From the NCBI GenBank assembly GCA_949840465.1, contig CATKXE010000014.1:1-54025 (forward strand): DNA of 54,025 nt, given 5' to 3'. The position numbers were made by a program, and so were the translations under genes. Of the stretch, positions 27,113 to 35,758 are shown in pieces. Under the pieces are notes generated by a model. It was not told where the DNA came from. It did no database searches and saw only the letters and a program-made list of their open reading frames with translations. Every line of letters begins with the position of its first letter. Position 1 is the first letter of the stretch. The DNA comes from an uncultured Lachnospiraceae bacterium (GTDB lineage: Bacteria; Bacillota; Clostridia; Lachnospirales; Lachnospiraceae).

Positions 27113-29059
27113 TCAGAGATCAAGAGCTGCATGATATCCCTGATATACTGCATTGGTAATCGTAGATACTTTCGCACAGTCGCCAATCACAGAAACATAC
27201 GGCGCCGTGTCTCTCAGCGTTTCCACAACATCCGTCCGGGCTCTCTGCCCAAGCGCGCAAATCACGGATTTTCCTTTCACCAGATGCTGCTGTTTTTCTT
27301 TGTCTTCACAGATAACGCCTTCTGCTGTCACTTCCAGCCCTTTCAGCCCGGTACGTACTTCGGCCAATCCTTCAATCTGTTTTAAAAGCAGGGGGCGGTG
27401 CCTTACATTGGCGTCCGGAGCCAGTTCATCCCGCATTTCCACGATTGTAACCTTCTTTCCCTCCCGGGCAAGGTGAATGGCCGCTTCACAGCCTGCCAGG
27501 CCGCCGCCTAATACGACAACCTCATCGCCTACCTTCTCTTTTTCCAGATAATAGTGATTTACAATGGTCACGTTATCTCCGTCAATCCCGGGAATCGGCA
27601 GAACCAGCGGCCTGGAGCCTGCGGCAATGATCACTGCATCCGGATTCTCCTTTTCCACCAGTTCCTTTGTCGCCCTTGTATTCAGGCGGATTTCCACCCC
27701 TGCATCACGGCATTGTTTTGCAAATGTCACAGACAGCTCATACATTTCTTTCTTAAAGTGCAAAGCCTGCTCGCTCTTTAAGATGCCCCCCAACTGGGCT
27801 TCCTTCTCCATCAGAATGACGTTGTGCCCTCTCAATGCCGCGGTCTGCGCCGCTTTCAACCCGCCGGGGCCTCCGCCTACGACGACCACCTTTTTCGGTT
27901 CCGGCGCTTTTGCGATCTCGCAGCCTTCCATTTCACGCCCGATCAGCGGATTGACCGTACATCTTCTTGTGGATGTTACCGCCCTTTCCGCCATGCAGGT
28001 GAAGCAGCGGAGGCATTTCACAATATCCCCGTCTTTATTTTCCATCACTTTTCGGGGCAGGAACGGGTCTGCAAGGAGCGCCCTTGCCATGTATACGATA
28101 TCCGCTTTTCCACTCGCAATGATCTCCTCCATCTGCCGGGGGTCATTGAGTCCCCCGATCGTGGCTACGGGAACAGACACATGCCTTTTAATCTCTGCGG
28201 CCAGATATACATTACATCCATGGTCTTTGAACATGGATGGATGTGTATCGCCAAATCCCCTCTGATATGTACCTGCCGACACATGGAGCAAATCAATAAA
28301 AGGCTCAATCTCCTGTGCGATCCGCACGCCTTCTTCCAGATCATACCCTCCGTCAAATAACTCCGAACCGCTGAGACGGAACTCAATCGGGAACCCAGGC
28401 CCCACTGCTTCCCTCACTGCCTTCAAGACCTGGATTGCCAGACGGCAGCGATTTTTAAGGCTTCCGCCGTATTCGTCCGTCCGCTTGTTGAAATAAGGTG
28501 AAAAGAACTGGTTCAAAAGCCACCCATGGCCGCCGTGAATCATCAGCATCTCAAATCCGGCACGTTTTGCAAGCCCTGCCACATTGCCGTACGCCGCGAT
28601 AATCTCAGCAAGCATTTCTTTTGTAAGAGCTTTGACCGGGACGCCGTCCGGGCGTATGGTATCGCTCGGCCCCCACTGGTTCATCTCATGCTGTTTGCTT
28701 TTGTCCGTCATGTAGGTTCCCGCATACATGCCGGAGTGGGAAAGCTCCAGACTGGGAATGGCTCCGTGCCTGCGGATGGCGTCTGCCGTATAAGTGGCGG
28801 CAGCCAGGGAATTTAAGATTGCCGTATCCAGATGGTACGCGTGCGACCCGTCCGTTTTCGGATGCACCATGCATTCGCTGACTGTCACGGCGCCTGCGCC
28901 GCCTTTTCCTCTCAGCTCATAAAATGCAGTGGATTTGGGGCCGATGCAGCCGTCATTTGTAATATCCGTCCCTCCCATGGGTGCAGAAAACATACGGTTG
29001 CGGAATGTAACTCTTCCGATGGTGATCGGACTTGACAGATTTGGAAATTTTCTAACCAT
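27113..29059 (-). CDS. Old-yellow-enzyme/2,4-dienoyl-CoA-reductase-type flavoprotein
   Basis: This 648-residue NADH:flavin oxidoreductase has an N-terminal FMN TIM barrel (SSPITIGRVTFRNRMFSAPM ... MIHGGHGWLLNQFFSPYFN ... RTDEYGGS), an Fe-S linker CLRCFTCMAERAVTS followed by a fourth Cys in RRCTVNP, and C-terminal FAD/NAD(P)H domains (VVVVGGGPGGLKAA and VVVLGGGLAGCEAA). The same layout occurs in 2,4-dienoyl-CoA reductase, 2-enoate reductase, cinnamate reductase FldZ and bile-acid enzymes BaiCD/BaiH. It reduces an activated C=C bond; the substrate cannot be named from sequence. The start MVRKFPN fits GAGAGGGATG upstream. It has a strong promoter and a LysR gene directly upstream. Confidence 0.92.
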   Translation of the reverse strand: MVRKFPNLSSPITIGRVTFRNRMFSAPMGGTDITNDGCIGPKSTAFYELRGKGGAGAVTVSECMVHPKTDGSHAYHLDTAILNSLAAATYTADAIRRHGAIPSLELSHSGMYAGTYMTDKSKQHEMNQWGPSDTIRPDGVPVKALTKEMLAEIIAAYGNVAGLAKRAGFEMLMIHGGHGWLLNQFFSPYFNKRTDEYGGSLKNRCRLAIQVLKAVREAVGPGFPIEFRLSGSELFDGGYDLEEGVRIAQEIEPFIDLLHVSAGTYQRGFGDTHPSMFKDHGCNVYLAAEIKRHVSVPVATIGGLNDPRQMEEIIASGKADIVYMARALLADPFLPRKVMENKDGDIVKCLRCFTCMAERAVTSTRRCTVNPLIGREMEGCEIAKAPEPKKVVVVGGGPGGLKAAQTAALRGHNVILMEKEAQLGGILKSEQALHFKKEMYELSVTFAKQCRDAGVEIRLNTRATKELVEKENPDAVIIAAGSRPLVLPIPGIDGDNVTIVNHYYLEKEKVGDEVVVLGGGLAGCEAAIHLAREGKKVTIVEMRDELAPDANVRHRPLLLKQIEGLAEVRTGLKGLEVTAEGVICEDKEKQQHLVKGKSVICALGQRARTDVVETLRDTAPYVSVIGDCAKVSTITNAVYQGYHAALDL

Positions 29060-29115
29060 GATATCATCCCTCTCGTTCTTTTTTGTGACAATCGTAACAT
29101 ACAAAAATGCCTCTA

Positions 29116-29144
29116 TCTATAAACCAGATAGAAGCACCTGTCAA
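29116..29144 (-). promoter_or_regulatory. Promoter of the OYE-like gene with LysR-like dyad
   Basis: On the minus strand consensus -35 TTGACA (its core at 29139-29144) and -10 TATAGA (29116-29121) are spaced 17 bp. The inverted repeat CTATC-N9-GATAG (29113-29131) spans the -10 and could be an operator for the neighbouring LysR protein. Confidence 0.75.
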
Positions 29145-29233
29145 CAAAATTTTTATATCCCCATCCAATACAGAGAACATACAGCCCACCGCCTTTATGT
29201 ATCCAAAATTCCAAACACACTCAAATATATCAT

Positions 29234-30118
29234 TCAGCCAGGCACAGATTTTTTATTTGGGAAAAGTTCCATCATTTCCCTGATTGCCTCCTCCTTCCTG
29301 CGGCCGTTACAGAGGATCATGAAAATTTTCCAGGGGATGCAGTCGCGCAGTTCAAGCAGCTTCAGTCCATCCAACATAATTTGATCCCGATGGATGTCCG
29401 CGTCAATGCCCAATCCGATCTTCTGCCTGCAGAAATGATAAATAACCCGGCTTTCCATAGTTTTTGCCACGATCGACGGGGTAAACCCAAAATCACGGCA
29501 CCGCTGCAGCAGGCTGTGGTAGCTGTAATATTTTTCATTCAGGGTAACTAACGGCTGATCCCGTAAGTCCTTTATGGAAAGCGATTCTTTTTCATAAAAT
29601 GGATGCCCCTCATAAACAATCACATTCATCTTTTTACGGAACATTTCCTGCGCCCACAATTCCGGATCTGTAATCTGCCCTATGACAAATCCCACATCCA
29701 GGCTTCCCTGACATACCTTCCGGATAATCTCCTGATTGGCCGCCTCTTCCCATTGTATCCGAATGCGGCTGTTCCGCCTCTGATATTCCTCCAGCTTTTG
29801 GAACGGAAACACATTGAGTACGCCGCAGGAAAACCCGATCTTCATTCTCTGGTTCCGCTCCTGAATCTGGCGGATGCCGATTGTGATCTCGTCAAATTGT
29901 TCTAAAAGCCGGGTACTGTTTTCATAAAGGTATGTACCGCTTTCGGTCGGGAGCATCCCGTTTGCCGAACGTTCAAACAAACGGGCTCCCAGTTCTTCCT
30001 CCAGATGATGTATGACCTTGCTTAACCCCTGTGGTGTGATAAAAAGCAGCTTTGATGCTTTATTGATGCTCCGTTCTTCGTAAACCTGACGGAAAAATCT
30101 CAGATCCTTTACGTCCAT
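29234..30118 (-). CDS. LysR-family transcriptional regulator
   Basis: This 294-residue regulator has the N-terminal LysR winged helix (DLRFFRQVYEERSINKASKLLFITPQGLSKVIHHLEEELG) and a periplasmic-binding-like effector domain (MKIGFSCGVLNVFP ... LDVGFVIGQITDPEL). The start MDVKDL is chosen because AGAGAGGA is well placed; an in-frame ATG eight codons earlier is less likely. It is upstream of the OYE-like reductase on the same strand with a 174-bp gap that contains a separate promoter. It probably senses the reductase substrate. A palindrome at 30155-30168 upstream may be an autoregulatory site. Confidence 0.93.
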   Translation of the reverse strand: MDVKDLRFFRQVYEERSINKASKLLFITPQGLSKVIHHLEEELGARLFERSANGMLPTESGTYLYENSTRLLEQFDEITIGIRQIQERNQRMKIGFSCGVLNVFPFQKLEEYQRRNSRIRIQWEEAANQEIIRKVCQGSLDVGFVIGQITDPELWAQEMFRKKMNVIVYEGHPFYEKESLSIKDLRDQPLVTLNEKYYSYHSLLQRCRDFGFTPSIVAKTMESRVIYHFCRQKIGLGIDADIHRDQIMLDGLKLLELRDCIPWKIFMILCNGRRKEEAIREMMELFPNKKSVPG

Positions 30119-30154
30119 TTCTATATTCCTCTCTGTCTCCAAATATATTTTTGT

Positions 30155-30168
30155 GTTCTATAAAGAAC
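30155..30168. promoter_or_regulatory. Palindrome upstream of the LysR gene
   Basis: GTTCT-ATAA-AGAAC is a perfect 5-bp inverted repeat about 40 bp upstream of the LysR start codon. It may be an autoregulatory operator; evidence is position and symmetry only. Confidence 0.4.
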
Positions 30169-30197
30169 ATACGGAAAAGTTTCCTGATAGAACAAAG

Positions 30198-30250
30198 AAA
30201 TCACCTGTGCGGACGGACAGAAAAACAAGTCCGGCGCACAGGTGATTTTT
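30198..30250. terminator. Long hairpin terminator after the thioredoxin-like gene
   Basis: The arms AAATCACCTGTGC and GCACAGGTGATTT are perfect complements, with GGAC/GTCC pairing inside, and are followed by TTTTT on the plus side. It lies 16 bp past the stop of the thioredoxin-like gene. Confidence 0.8.
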
Positions 30251-30266
30251 CCACAGCATCTTCCTT

Positions 30267-30854
30267 TTATTCTTCCAGAAATCCGTCAATCATTTCTTTC
30301 CAGACAGATTTTTCTTTTGAGCCTACCACAGTATCCAACAGCTTCCCCTCCTGATTAAAGAAAAAGGTGGTGGGGACTGCCGACACGTCCGCGAGCAGCC
30401 CGTCATTCAACGACTGATTCAAAAGAAGATGGGGATAATCCGCGCCGGTCTGCCCAATGAGTACTTCCACGAGTCCCAGCTTCTCATCGTCCGCGTCTTC
30501 CGGGACATTACTGACAATCCCGATAACCTGAAAATCTTCCGATTCATATTCTTTAGCCAGTTCACCCAATTCCGGCATCTCGTTCAGGCAGGGACTGCAG
30601 TAGGTAGCCCATACATTGACCATTGTAAGCCTTGACTCTGAAAAAATATCCGAGGAAACGGTATTTCCTTCCATGTCCCGTCCCTCAAATACATTTCCTG
30701 AGGACGAAGCATTTTCTTCCGCGCCAGCCGCCTTTTCTGTTTCTTTCTCTCCGCTGTCCTTCCCCGCTTCTTTTGTGTCTGTTCCAGCACAGCCACAGAG
30801 TAAAGCCACAGACAGGATACAGGGAAACAGCCATTTTTTTAATTGTTTTTTCAT
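30267..30854 (-). CDS. TlpA/ResA-like thioredoxin lipoprotein
   Basis: This 195-residue exported lipoprotein has a basic N-terminus, a hydrophobic stretch and lipobox LLCGC (residues about 18-22). A Glu/Lys/Ala-rich linker follows, then a thioredoxin fold with active site WATYCSPCLNEMP and the cis-proline loop VSAVPTTFFF. Such proteins reduce disulfides or exchange electrons outside the membrane. The start is fixed by AAGGAGGATG; the open frame extends upstream without meaning. The leader carries a 34-bp element also found upstream of the XRE gene, and a nested hairpin. A TATAAT at 31028-31033 is the likely -10. It is downstream of the ABC cassette but seems separately transcribed. Confidence 0.93.
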   Translation of the reverse strand: MKKQLKKWLFPCILSVALLCGCAGTDTKEAGKDSGEKETEKAAGAEENASSSGNVFEGRDMEGNTVSSDIFSESRLTMVNVWATYCSPCLNEMPELGELAKEYESEDFQVIGIVSNVPEDADDEKLGLVEVLIGQTGADYPHLLLNQSLNDGLLADVSAVPTTFFFNQEGKLLDTVVGSKEKSVWKEMIDGFLEE

Positions 30855-30872
30855 GTAACATCCTCCTTTTTT

Positions 30873-30906
30873 GTAACCAATTTGCGCAGGAAGCTGATTG
30901 CCTGCT
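30873..30906 (-). repeat. 34-bp leader element, copy 2
   Basis: It matches 10984-11017 at 29 of 34 positions and, like that copy, sits directly upstream of the ribosome site of its gene. The palindrome is less perfect here, but several pairs are kept as G-U in RNA. Confidence 0.6.
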
Positions 30907-30929
30907 GAGTGTAACCACCTGCATAACAA

Positions 30930-30970
30930 GTATTTGCCTGCCCGCCATCTGCAAAGCAGATGATAAATAC
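30930..30970 (-). promoter_or_regulatory. Nested hairpin in the leader of the thioredoxin-like gene
   Basis: An outer GTATTT/AAATAC pair encloses a perfect CATCTGC-AAA-GCAGATG hairpin (30946-30962). It lies between the probable -10 at 31028-31033 and the start codon, so it would be in the 5' untranslated RNA. Confidence 0.5.
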
Positions 30971-31067
30971 GGACAATTCCCGTATCTTTCCTGATACGAT
31001 ACACTACCAAATACTCTGGATTTTTTGATTATAACAGAAATCCACCCAAAAGGAAAATGTTTCTTTT

Positions 31068-32927
31068 TCACTCTTCCAATTCTCCTAATATCTGCAGCGG
31101 CTCTTTTTTCAGCGCCTGCCGCATAAATCCAAAGGAAATCAATACTGCCGTCAGCATCATCCCGCATCCGGCAGCCACGGCCATTTCCGCCCCTGTCTTT
31201 CCTCCTTCCGCCGAAACTTTCGTCTCATCCTCATCCCCGGAGTCAATGATGGTATTGCTGAATGTGGTATCAAATTTTGCCGTGTTTTCCGTGGCTTCCA
31301 CAGCTCTGCCTGTGGCCATCCATCCCGCGGCGCACCCTGCGGCCGTACCTGCCAAAGCCAGTACGAACAGACCGGTAAGGATGGAAAGGGCACACTGCTT
31401 TTTGGTCCGTCCCAGCAGGCGTTCCACCGCAATCCTCTCCTGCTGCCCGGTAATGAACAGGTTGGAAAAAAAGCAGAGGATCATCACTGCCAGCACGCAG
31501 CCGCTGGCCAGAAAAATCCATGCCATCAGCTTCCTGTTCTCGATTCCCGCCTGTAATTGGGAATACCCTTTATCATAGAATTTGATGTCCAGCCCATCCA
31601 CGCCTTGTTTCTCCCACGCCTTCATGAAATCATCTATGGTTCCGTTGGGAATCTGGAAGGAGGTGTTCCCCTCGCTCATGGGTTCAAAACGCACAATATT
31701 GTCCTCCCATGCGTTTTCCGGTATGGAGTTCCACGGAACAATCACCTCATGTACGGCAAGATCATGCTCCCCGCTCCCCATAACGGACATGTTTTTATAA
31801 ATCCCCGCAATTTCATAATCCTCCTCATGAAACACCGGATATACTTTTCCTTTCGCATTTAAAATGGAAGACAGAAATGCGTTGTCATGCCTCTCTGCAG
31901 GTGCATACGCCGCATAATAGAGCGGCAGGGTCACCGAATCCCCCGCCCCTTTCCTTAAAATCCTTGCCAGTTCCACGGAAATGAGGCATACATTTTTTCC
32001 TTCCTCATACTCTTCCCCGGTGATGTCCCGTCCCTCGGTAATCTGCGCTTCGTTCTGGTAGAACGGAAGGAGAAGGTTTGTCCCGTCCACCGGCTCCACC
32101 GGAACCGTATAAAATTCATAATCCTGTGATTTTGCCAGTTCCAGCCAGCGCATCCCGCGCTCAGTCTCATAGAAATCTCCCGTAACTTCGTCAAAGGAGT
32201 TCCAGTCCTCTGCTTCTGCCACCGCATCAGGAACCCGATCCCCGTCCATGGTATACTGATAGGACGCCACACTGTTGATAGCCTCATACTCTCTCACATA
32301 CTCCTCCGGGGCGATATGCTCCACCCACGGACCATGTACAAACGAAATATCATGCAGCCTCATGATATAGGTCTTCCCCTCTTCTACGCGGCGCGGCTCA
32401 TAGTTTCCGTCACTGTCGCCGTAATGGTCGCAGATATAGACCGTATCCCCTGCATTTAAGTTTCCTGCCAGAACCTTATCCACACGCATGGGGACAGAAT
32501 GCTCCAGCACGTCGGACACCTCTGCGGTCAACTCCGCAACCAGCAGATACCGATCCCCTCCTCCCCGGACTTTTTCTTCGATCCGTGCGCCGAAATAGGG
32601 TCTCTGCCTTGCCTTCAGGATATATCCCGCTCCTTCAAACTCCAGGACGGCACTGGAAATCCACTTTCCCGGCCTGCCAAGGCGGGAATACACATAATCC
32701 CCTTTCCCTGCGTCCCATTCTGCAATGGTTACGATAGATTCATTCTTCTGATCCACGGTTCCGATGGTGGTAAAGATCTCCTCAAATTCCTGCACCATCT
32801 CTGCGTTCATTTTGGAGAGACTGCCCCCCAATGCAAGCAGAAATGCCGATGCTCCCACCAACAGGAAAAACAGGATGCTTTTCAGCGGGCTTCGCAGCAT
32901 CTGCTTCATACTATAATAAACTGTCAT
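31068..32927 (-). CDS. ABC exporter permease, FtsX/MacB type
   Basis: This 619-residue membrane protein has one N-terminal helix (LKSILFFLLVGASAFLLALG), an extracellular domain of over 400 residues, and three C-terminal helices (MAWIFLASGCVLAVMILCFF, ILTGLFVLALAGTAAGCAAGW and a last one before FGFMRQALKKEPLQILG). This is the FtsX/MacB topology of mechanotransmission-type ABC exporters acting on lipids, peptides or lipoproteins. The start MTVYYSMKQ overlaps the ATPase stop as ATGA. It pairs with the ATPase and the MerR-linked permease to form the expected two-permease complex. Confidence 0.88.
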   Translation of the reverse strand: MTVYYSMKQMLRSPLKSILFFLLVGASAFLLALGGSLSKMNAEMVQEFEEIFTTIGTVDQKNESIVTIAEWDAGKGDYVYSRLGRPGKWISSAVLEFEGAGYILKARQRPYFGARIEEKVRGGGDRYLLVAELTAEVSDVLEHSVPMRVDKVLAGNLNAGDTVYICDHYGDSDGNYEPRRVEEGKTYIMRLHDISFVHGPWVEHIAPEEYVREYEAINSVASYQYTMDGDRVPDAVAEAEDWNSFDEVTGDFYETERGMRWLELAKSQDYEFYTVPVEPVDGTNLLLPFYQNEAQITEGRDITGEEYEEGKNVCLISVELARILRKGAGDSVTLPLYYAAYAPAERHDNAFLSSILNAKGKVYPVFHEEDYEIAGIYKNMSVMGSGEHDLAVHEVIVPWNSIPENAWEDNIVRFEPMSEGNTSFQIPNGTIDDFMKAWEKQGVDGLDIKFYDKGYSQLQAGIENRKLMAWIFLASGCVLAVMILCFFSNLFITGQQERIAVERLLGRTKKQCALSILTGLFVLALAGTAAGCAAGWMATGRAVEATENTAKFDTTFSNTIIDSGDEDETKVSAEGGKTGAEMAVAAGCGMMLTAVLISFGFMRQALKKEPLQILGELEE

Positions 32928-33613
32928 TGTATACACCTCTTTGCAGATGAAATATTCATCCTCCCGTCCTTCATTTTCATGCACACATCCGCCTGAAGCG
33001 CAATCCCCGGGTTATGGGTGACTACGATTACAAGATAATCCATTTCGTGTGCCATCCTTTTTAAAAGTTCCACAATATGCGCTTCATTTTCCGAGTCCAG
33101 ATTCCCAGTGGGCTCGTCCGCCAGAAGAATCTTACCTTTTGCAGCCATGGCTCTTGCGATGGCCACCCTCTGCTGTTCTCCGCCGCTCATCATTTTAGGA
33201 TACTGGTTCAGGATTTTTTCCTCCAGCCCCACTTCCTCCAGGCACAGCGCTGCCTGCTCCTTAGCCTCCCGCCGTGAAATCCCCTGCAGTTCCAGAGGAT
33301 ACATGACATTTTCCAGAGCAGTCAGAAGGGGAAAAAGGTGAAATGCCTGATAGACCACGGAAATCTGTTTTCTCCGGCAGGCATCCCTGTCCATTTCAGA
33401 CAGATCTTCCCCGTTGATAAGGATCTTTCCTGCGTCCGCACGATCCAGACCTGCCAGCAGGGAAAGGAAAGTGGACTTGCCGCTTCCGGATTCCCCGGTA
33501 ATGGCATACATGTTTCCGGATTCAAATGTGCAGCTTACCTCTTTGACCGCTTCGATCCTTTGATATTTATTTTGATAAGAATAACTGACTTCTTTTACCT
33601 CGATTCTTTCCAT
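32924..33613 (-). CDS. ABC exporter ATPase, MacB/LolD type
   Basis: This 229-residue ATPase has Walker A GESGSGKST (residues about 40-48), Q-loop VVYQAFHLFPLLTALENV, signature MSGGEQQRVAIARAMA, Walker B ILLADEPTGNLD and H-loop VVTHN. This is the MacB/LolD group that works with FtsX-like permeases. The start MERIEVKEV is chosen because GAGAGGG lies upstream; the open frame continues into the end of the MerR-FtsX gene. It begins 11 bp after that gene and overlaps the next permease by 4 bp, so the three form one operon. Confidence 0.95.
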   Translation of the reverse strand: MERIEVKEVSYSYQNKYQRIEAVKEVSCTFESGNMYAITGESGSGKSTFLSLLAGLDRADAGKILINGEDLSEMDRDACRRKQISVVYQAFHLFPLLTALENVMYPLELQGISRREAKEQAALCLEEVGLEEKILNQYPKMMSGGEQQRVAIARAMAAKGKILLADEPTGNLDSENEAHIVELLKRMAHEMDYLVIVVTHNPGIALQADVCMKMKDGRMNISSAKRCIQ

Positions 33614-33624
33614 CTTCGTCCCTC

Positions 33625-35640
33625 TCAATCCCGGTGTGACAACACCGCTGCAACACTCATTTTTCCAAACATCCACATAGCAACAGCCGCTCCCAGTGTG
33701 TGGCAGAGCAGGAACAGCCCCCATACCATCACCGCAGCACGGATTCCCGCCGTACCAAAAACCGCGGCAAGGCATGCGCCGACAGCCCCGCCTGCCATAG
33801 CCAGCAGCATATGCTCCGTAAAAAATAAAACCGTACAGCGTTTTTTACTCGTTCCCAGCGCACGCATGATCGCATACTCTCCCCGCCTGCCCTGAAGCAG
33901 GAGATGCGGGACGAGGTATCCCGCCAGAAGCAAGACCAGAAGAATAAAGGGAAGGAATGCCTCAAGAAGGGAGATATTTTTTTCCAGTCCTATGGCCGCC
34001 TGTATAAAGACGTCGTCCTCCATCCTCAGCGCGGAACCAATATAGGTGTCTGTCAGTTCCGGGACTACGGAGCTTAAACCGGCCTTGACCAGATCCTGTT
34101 TCAAGGTATTTAAATTCATAGGATCTGTCACGGTAAATGCAAGGGAGGATGCGAAATAAACCTTGCCGTTTTCTTTGTAGATCTGCTTTACCCGATTCAC
34201 GGGCACAATCATCTGCGGCGCCTGCGCCGCACTGTCCTCTGTGATGCCCATCACTCCCACAATCTCCAACTTCTCCGGCTTCAGGCTGCTTCGTTCCAGG
34301 CCGGGTCCCAGCGGAAGGCTCTGATAGTGTTCCAGGGTAAACGCAGCCTTATCCCCTATTCCCAGATCATGCTGTTCCAGAAATGTATTTCCCGCGATAC
34401 ATACCGGTTCTCCTTCCAGAAAACGCCCCCAGCCCCAACCATCTGCCCAATGGATTTCTTCTGTGTAATCTTCGGTAATTTCCGGGCGGTTGACGCCTAC
34501 TATCTGGAACTCCTCTGCTCCTTCCTCTAAAAGAACGGCTTCTTTGCCTCCCTCTTCTAAACGGACGCTTTCTCCGCTTTCTTCTCCTGAAAGAGCGTCC
34601 TCTTTGCTTCCTTCTCCCGTCCGCCAGACGTCCGCCGCCGGGATATGCCCGATCAGCTCCGCGGTTTCTTCTATCTCGCCTATATAAGGCGACGCATAGA
34701 CCACATCCAGAACCTGCTGCCTCACCAGCAGCCCGTTTCGCAGTGTTCCGATTGCATTCATGACAATGGCCCGTACGGGGATTGCTTCCGGCAATTCCTC
34801 GAACTGCTGCCGGGTGCTTGAAAGGCTTCCCAGATAAAATACCAGCATCACCACGGTGAGCATACTGATGGCTACATTTAAAATGCTTTTGAAACGATGC
34901 CTTTTTATGTTCACCCCAATGGAATAAATACTCTGGAACACAATCCTCCTGCGCCCCTGTACTTCCCTTTTCCCCTTCTCATCATCCGCCCTGCTGCAGA
35001 TGATCCGGGTATGGGGGCTTTCGATCCCCCCATCCTTCCCAAACGTACGCGCCGCCGTATACGGGACTCCATCCAGCAAAAACTCCGGATACATCCCCTC
35101 TTTGACCATCTGGAACTTCCTGTGCTGCTCCTTCGCATAATCCTGAAGCGCCTTTTTAAACATCCCTGCCGTATGCACCGGCTGTTCCGTATAAAAGGAA
35201 AACTGCCTCCTGCGCTCCTCGTCTGCCACCTGCTTGTAATCGTCCACAATCCTTGCAAATACACTTCCGCCCTTTGCCATACGTTCCATCCGTTCCAAAT
35301 AAGTGTCCACGTCAAAGGTCTCTGATTTTTCCTTCCGGATATTGACGCAGACCTCTACCGCCGCCTGTAACTGCTTTTGTTGGTGCAGAAGATTTTCCTG
35401 TTGTTTCTCGATGGCCTCCTTTAATGGAAGATTCCCGTTTATCACCTGCCCAATTTCCTTTAACGGCATGTCCAGCATACGGAGCATTTTGATCAGCTTC
35501 AACCTCCGGATATCTTCCTCGGAATAATCCCGGTAGGCATTACCGGTATCCCGAGCCGGCTCCAGGAGATTTTGCCGCTCATAATAGCGGATGTTCTGTC
35601 TGGTGATCCCGGTTAATTCTTCTACTTGTTTTGTGTTCAA
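33625..35640 (-). CDS. MerR DNA-binding domain fused to FtsX-type ABC permease
   Basis: This 671-residue protein joins two unrelated modules in one continuous frame. Residues 1-75 are a MerR winged helix (VEELTGITRQNIRYYERQNL, then YRDYSEEDIRRLKLIKMLR). Residues about 75-105 form the usual MerR coiled coil (KEAIEKQQENLLHQQKQLQ). Residues 110-245 are a cytoplasmic linker of unknown fold. Residues 253-272 are helix 1, 275-555 an extracellular loop with a Glu-rich stretch at 345-377, and 559-657 three helices, giving FtsX topology. The start codon is TTG after AAGGGGGTG. It is first in the ABC operon, under a promoter with MerR-type 19-bp spacing, so it probably regulates its own operon from the membrane. 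Confidence 0.9.
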   Translation of the reverse strand: MNTKQVEELTGITRQNIRYYERQNLLEPARDTGNAYRDYSEEDIRRLKLIKMLRMLDMPLKEIGQVINGNLPLKEAIEKQQENLLHQQKQLQAAVEVCVNIRKEKSETFDVDTYLERMERMAKGGSVFARIVDDYKQVADEERRRQFSFYTEQPVHTAGMFKKALQDYAKEQHRKFQMVKEGMYPEFLLDGVPYTAARTFGKDGGIESPHTRIICSRADDEKGKREVQGRRRIVFQSIYSIGVNIKRHRFKSILNVAISMLTVVMLVFYLGSLSSTRQQFEELPEAIPVRAIVMNAIGTLRNGLLVRQQVLDVVYASPYIGEIEETAELIGHIPAADVWRTGEGSKEDALSGEESGESVRLEEGGKEAVLLEEGAEEFQIVGVNRPEITEDYTEEIHWADGWGWGRFLEGEPVCIAGNTFLEQHDLGIGDKAAFTLEHYQSLPLGPGLERSSLKPEKLEIVGVMGITEDSAAQAPQMIVPVNRVKQIYKENGKVYFASSLAFTVTDPMNLNTLKQDLVKAGLSSVVPELTDTYIGSALRMEDDVFIQAAIGLEKNISLLEAFLPFILLVLLLAGYLVPHLLLQGRRGEYAIMRALGTSKKRCTVLFFTEHMLLAMAGGAVGACLAAVFGTAGIRAAVMVWGLFLLCHTLGAAVAMWMFGKMSVAAVLSHRD

Positions 35641-35758
35641 GCATACACCCCCTTGTCCTGCTTATCTGGAAACCGTAAACCGACACGTACATCCGAACCA
35701 GCCGGACGGACAAGTCATTTTTACAGTTCCCGACCACAATTTGTATTATCATGCGTTC

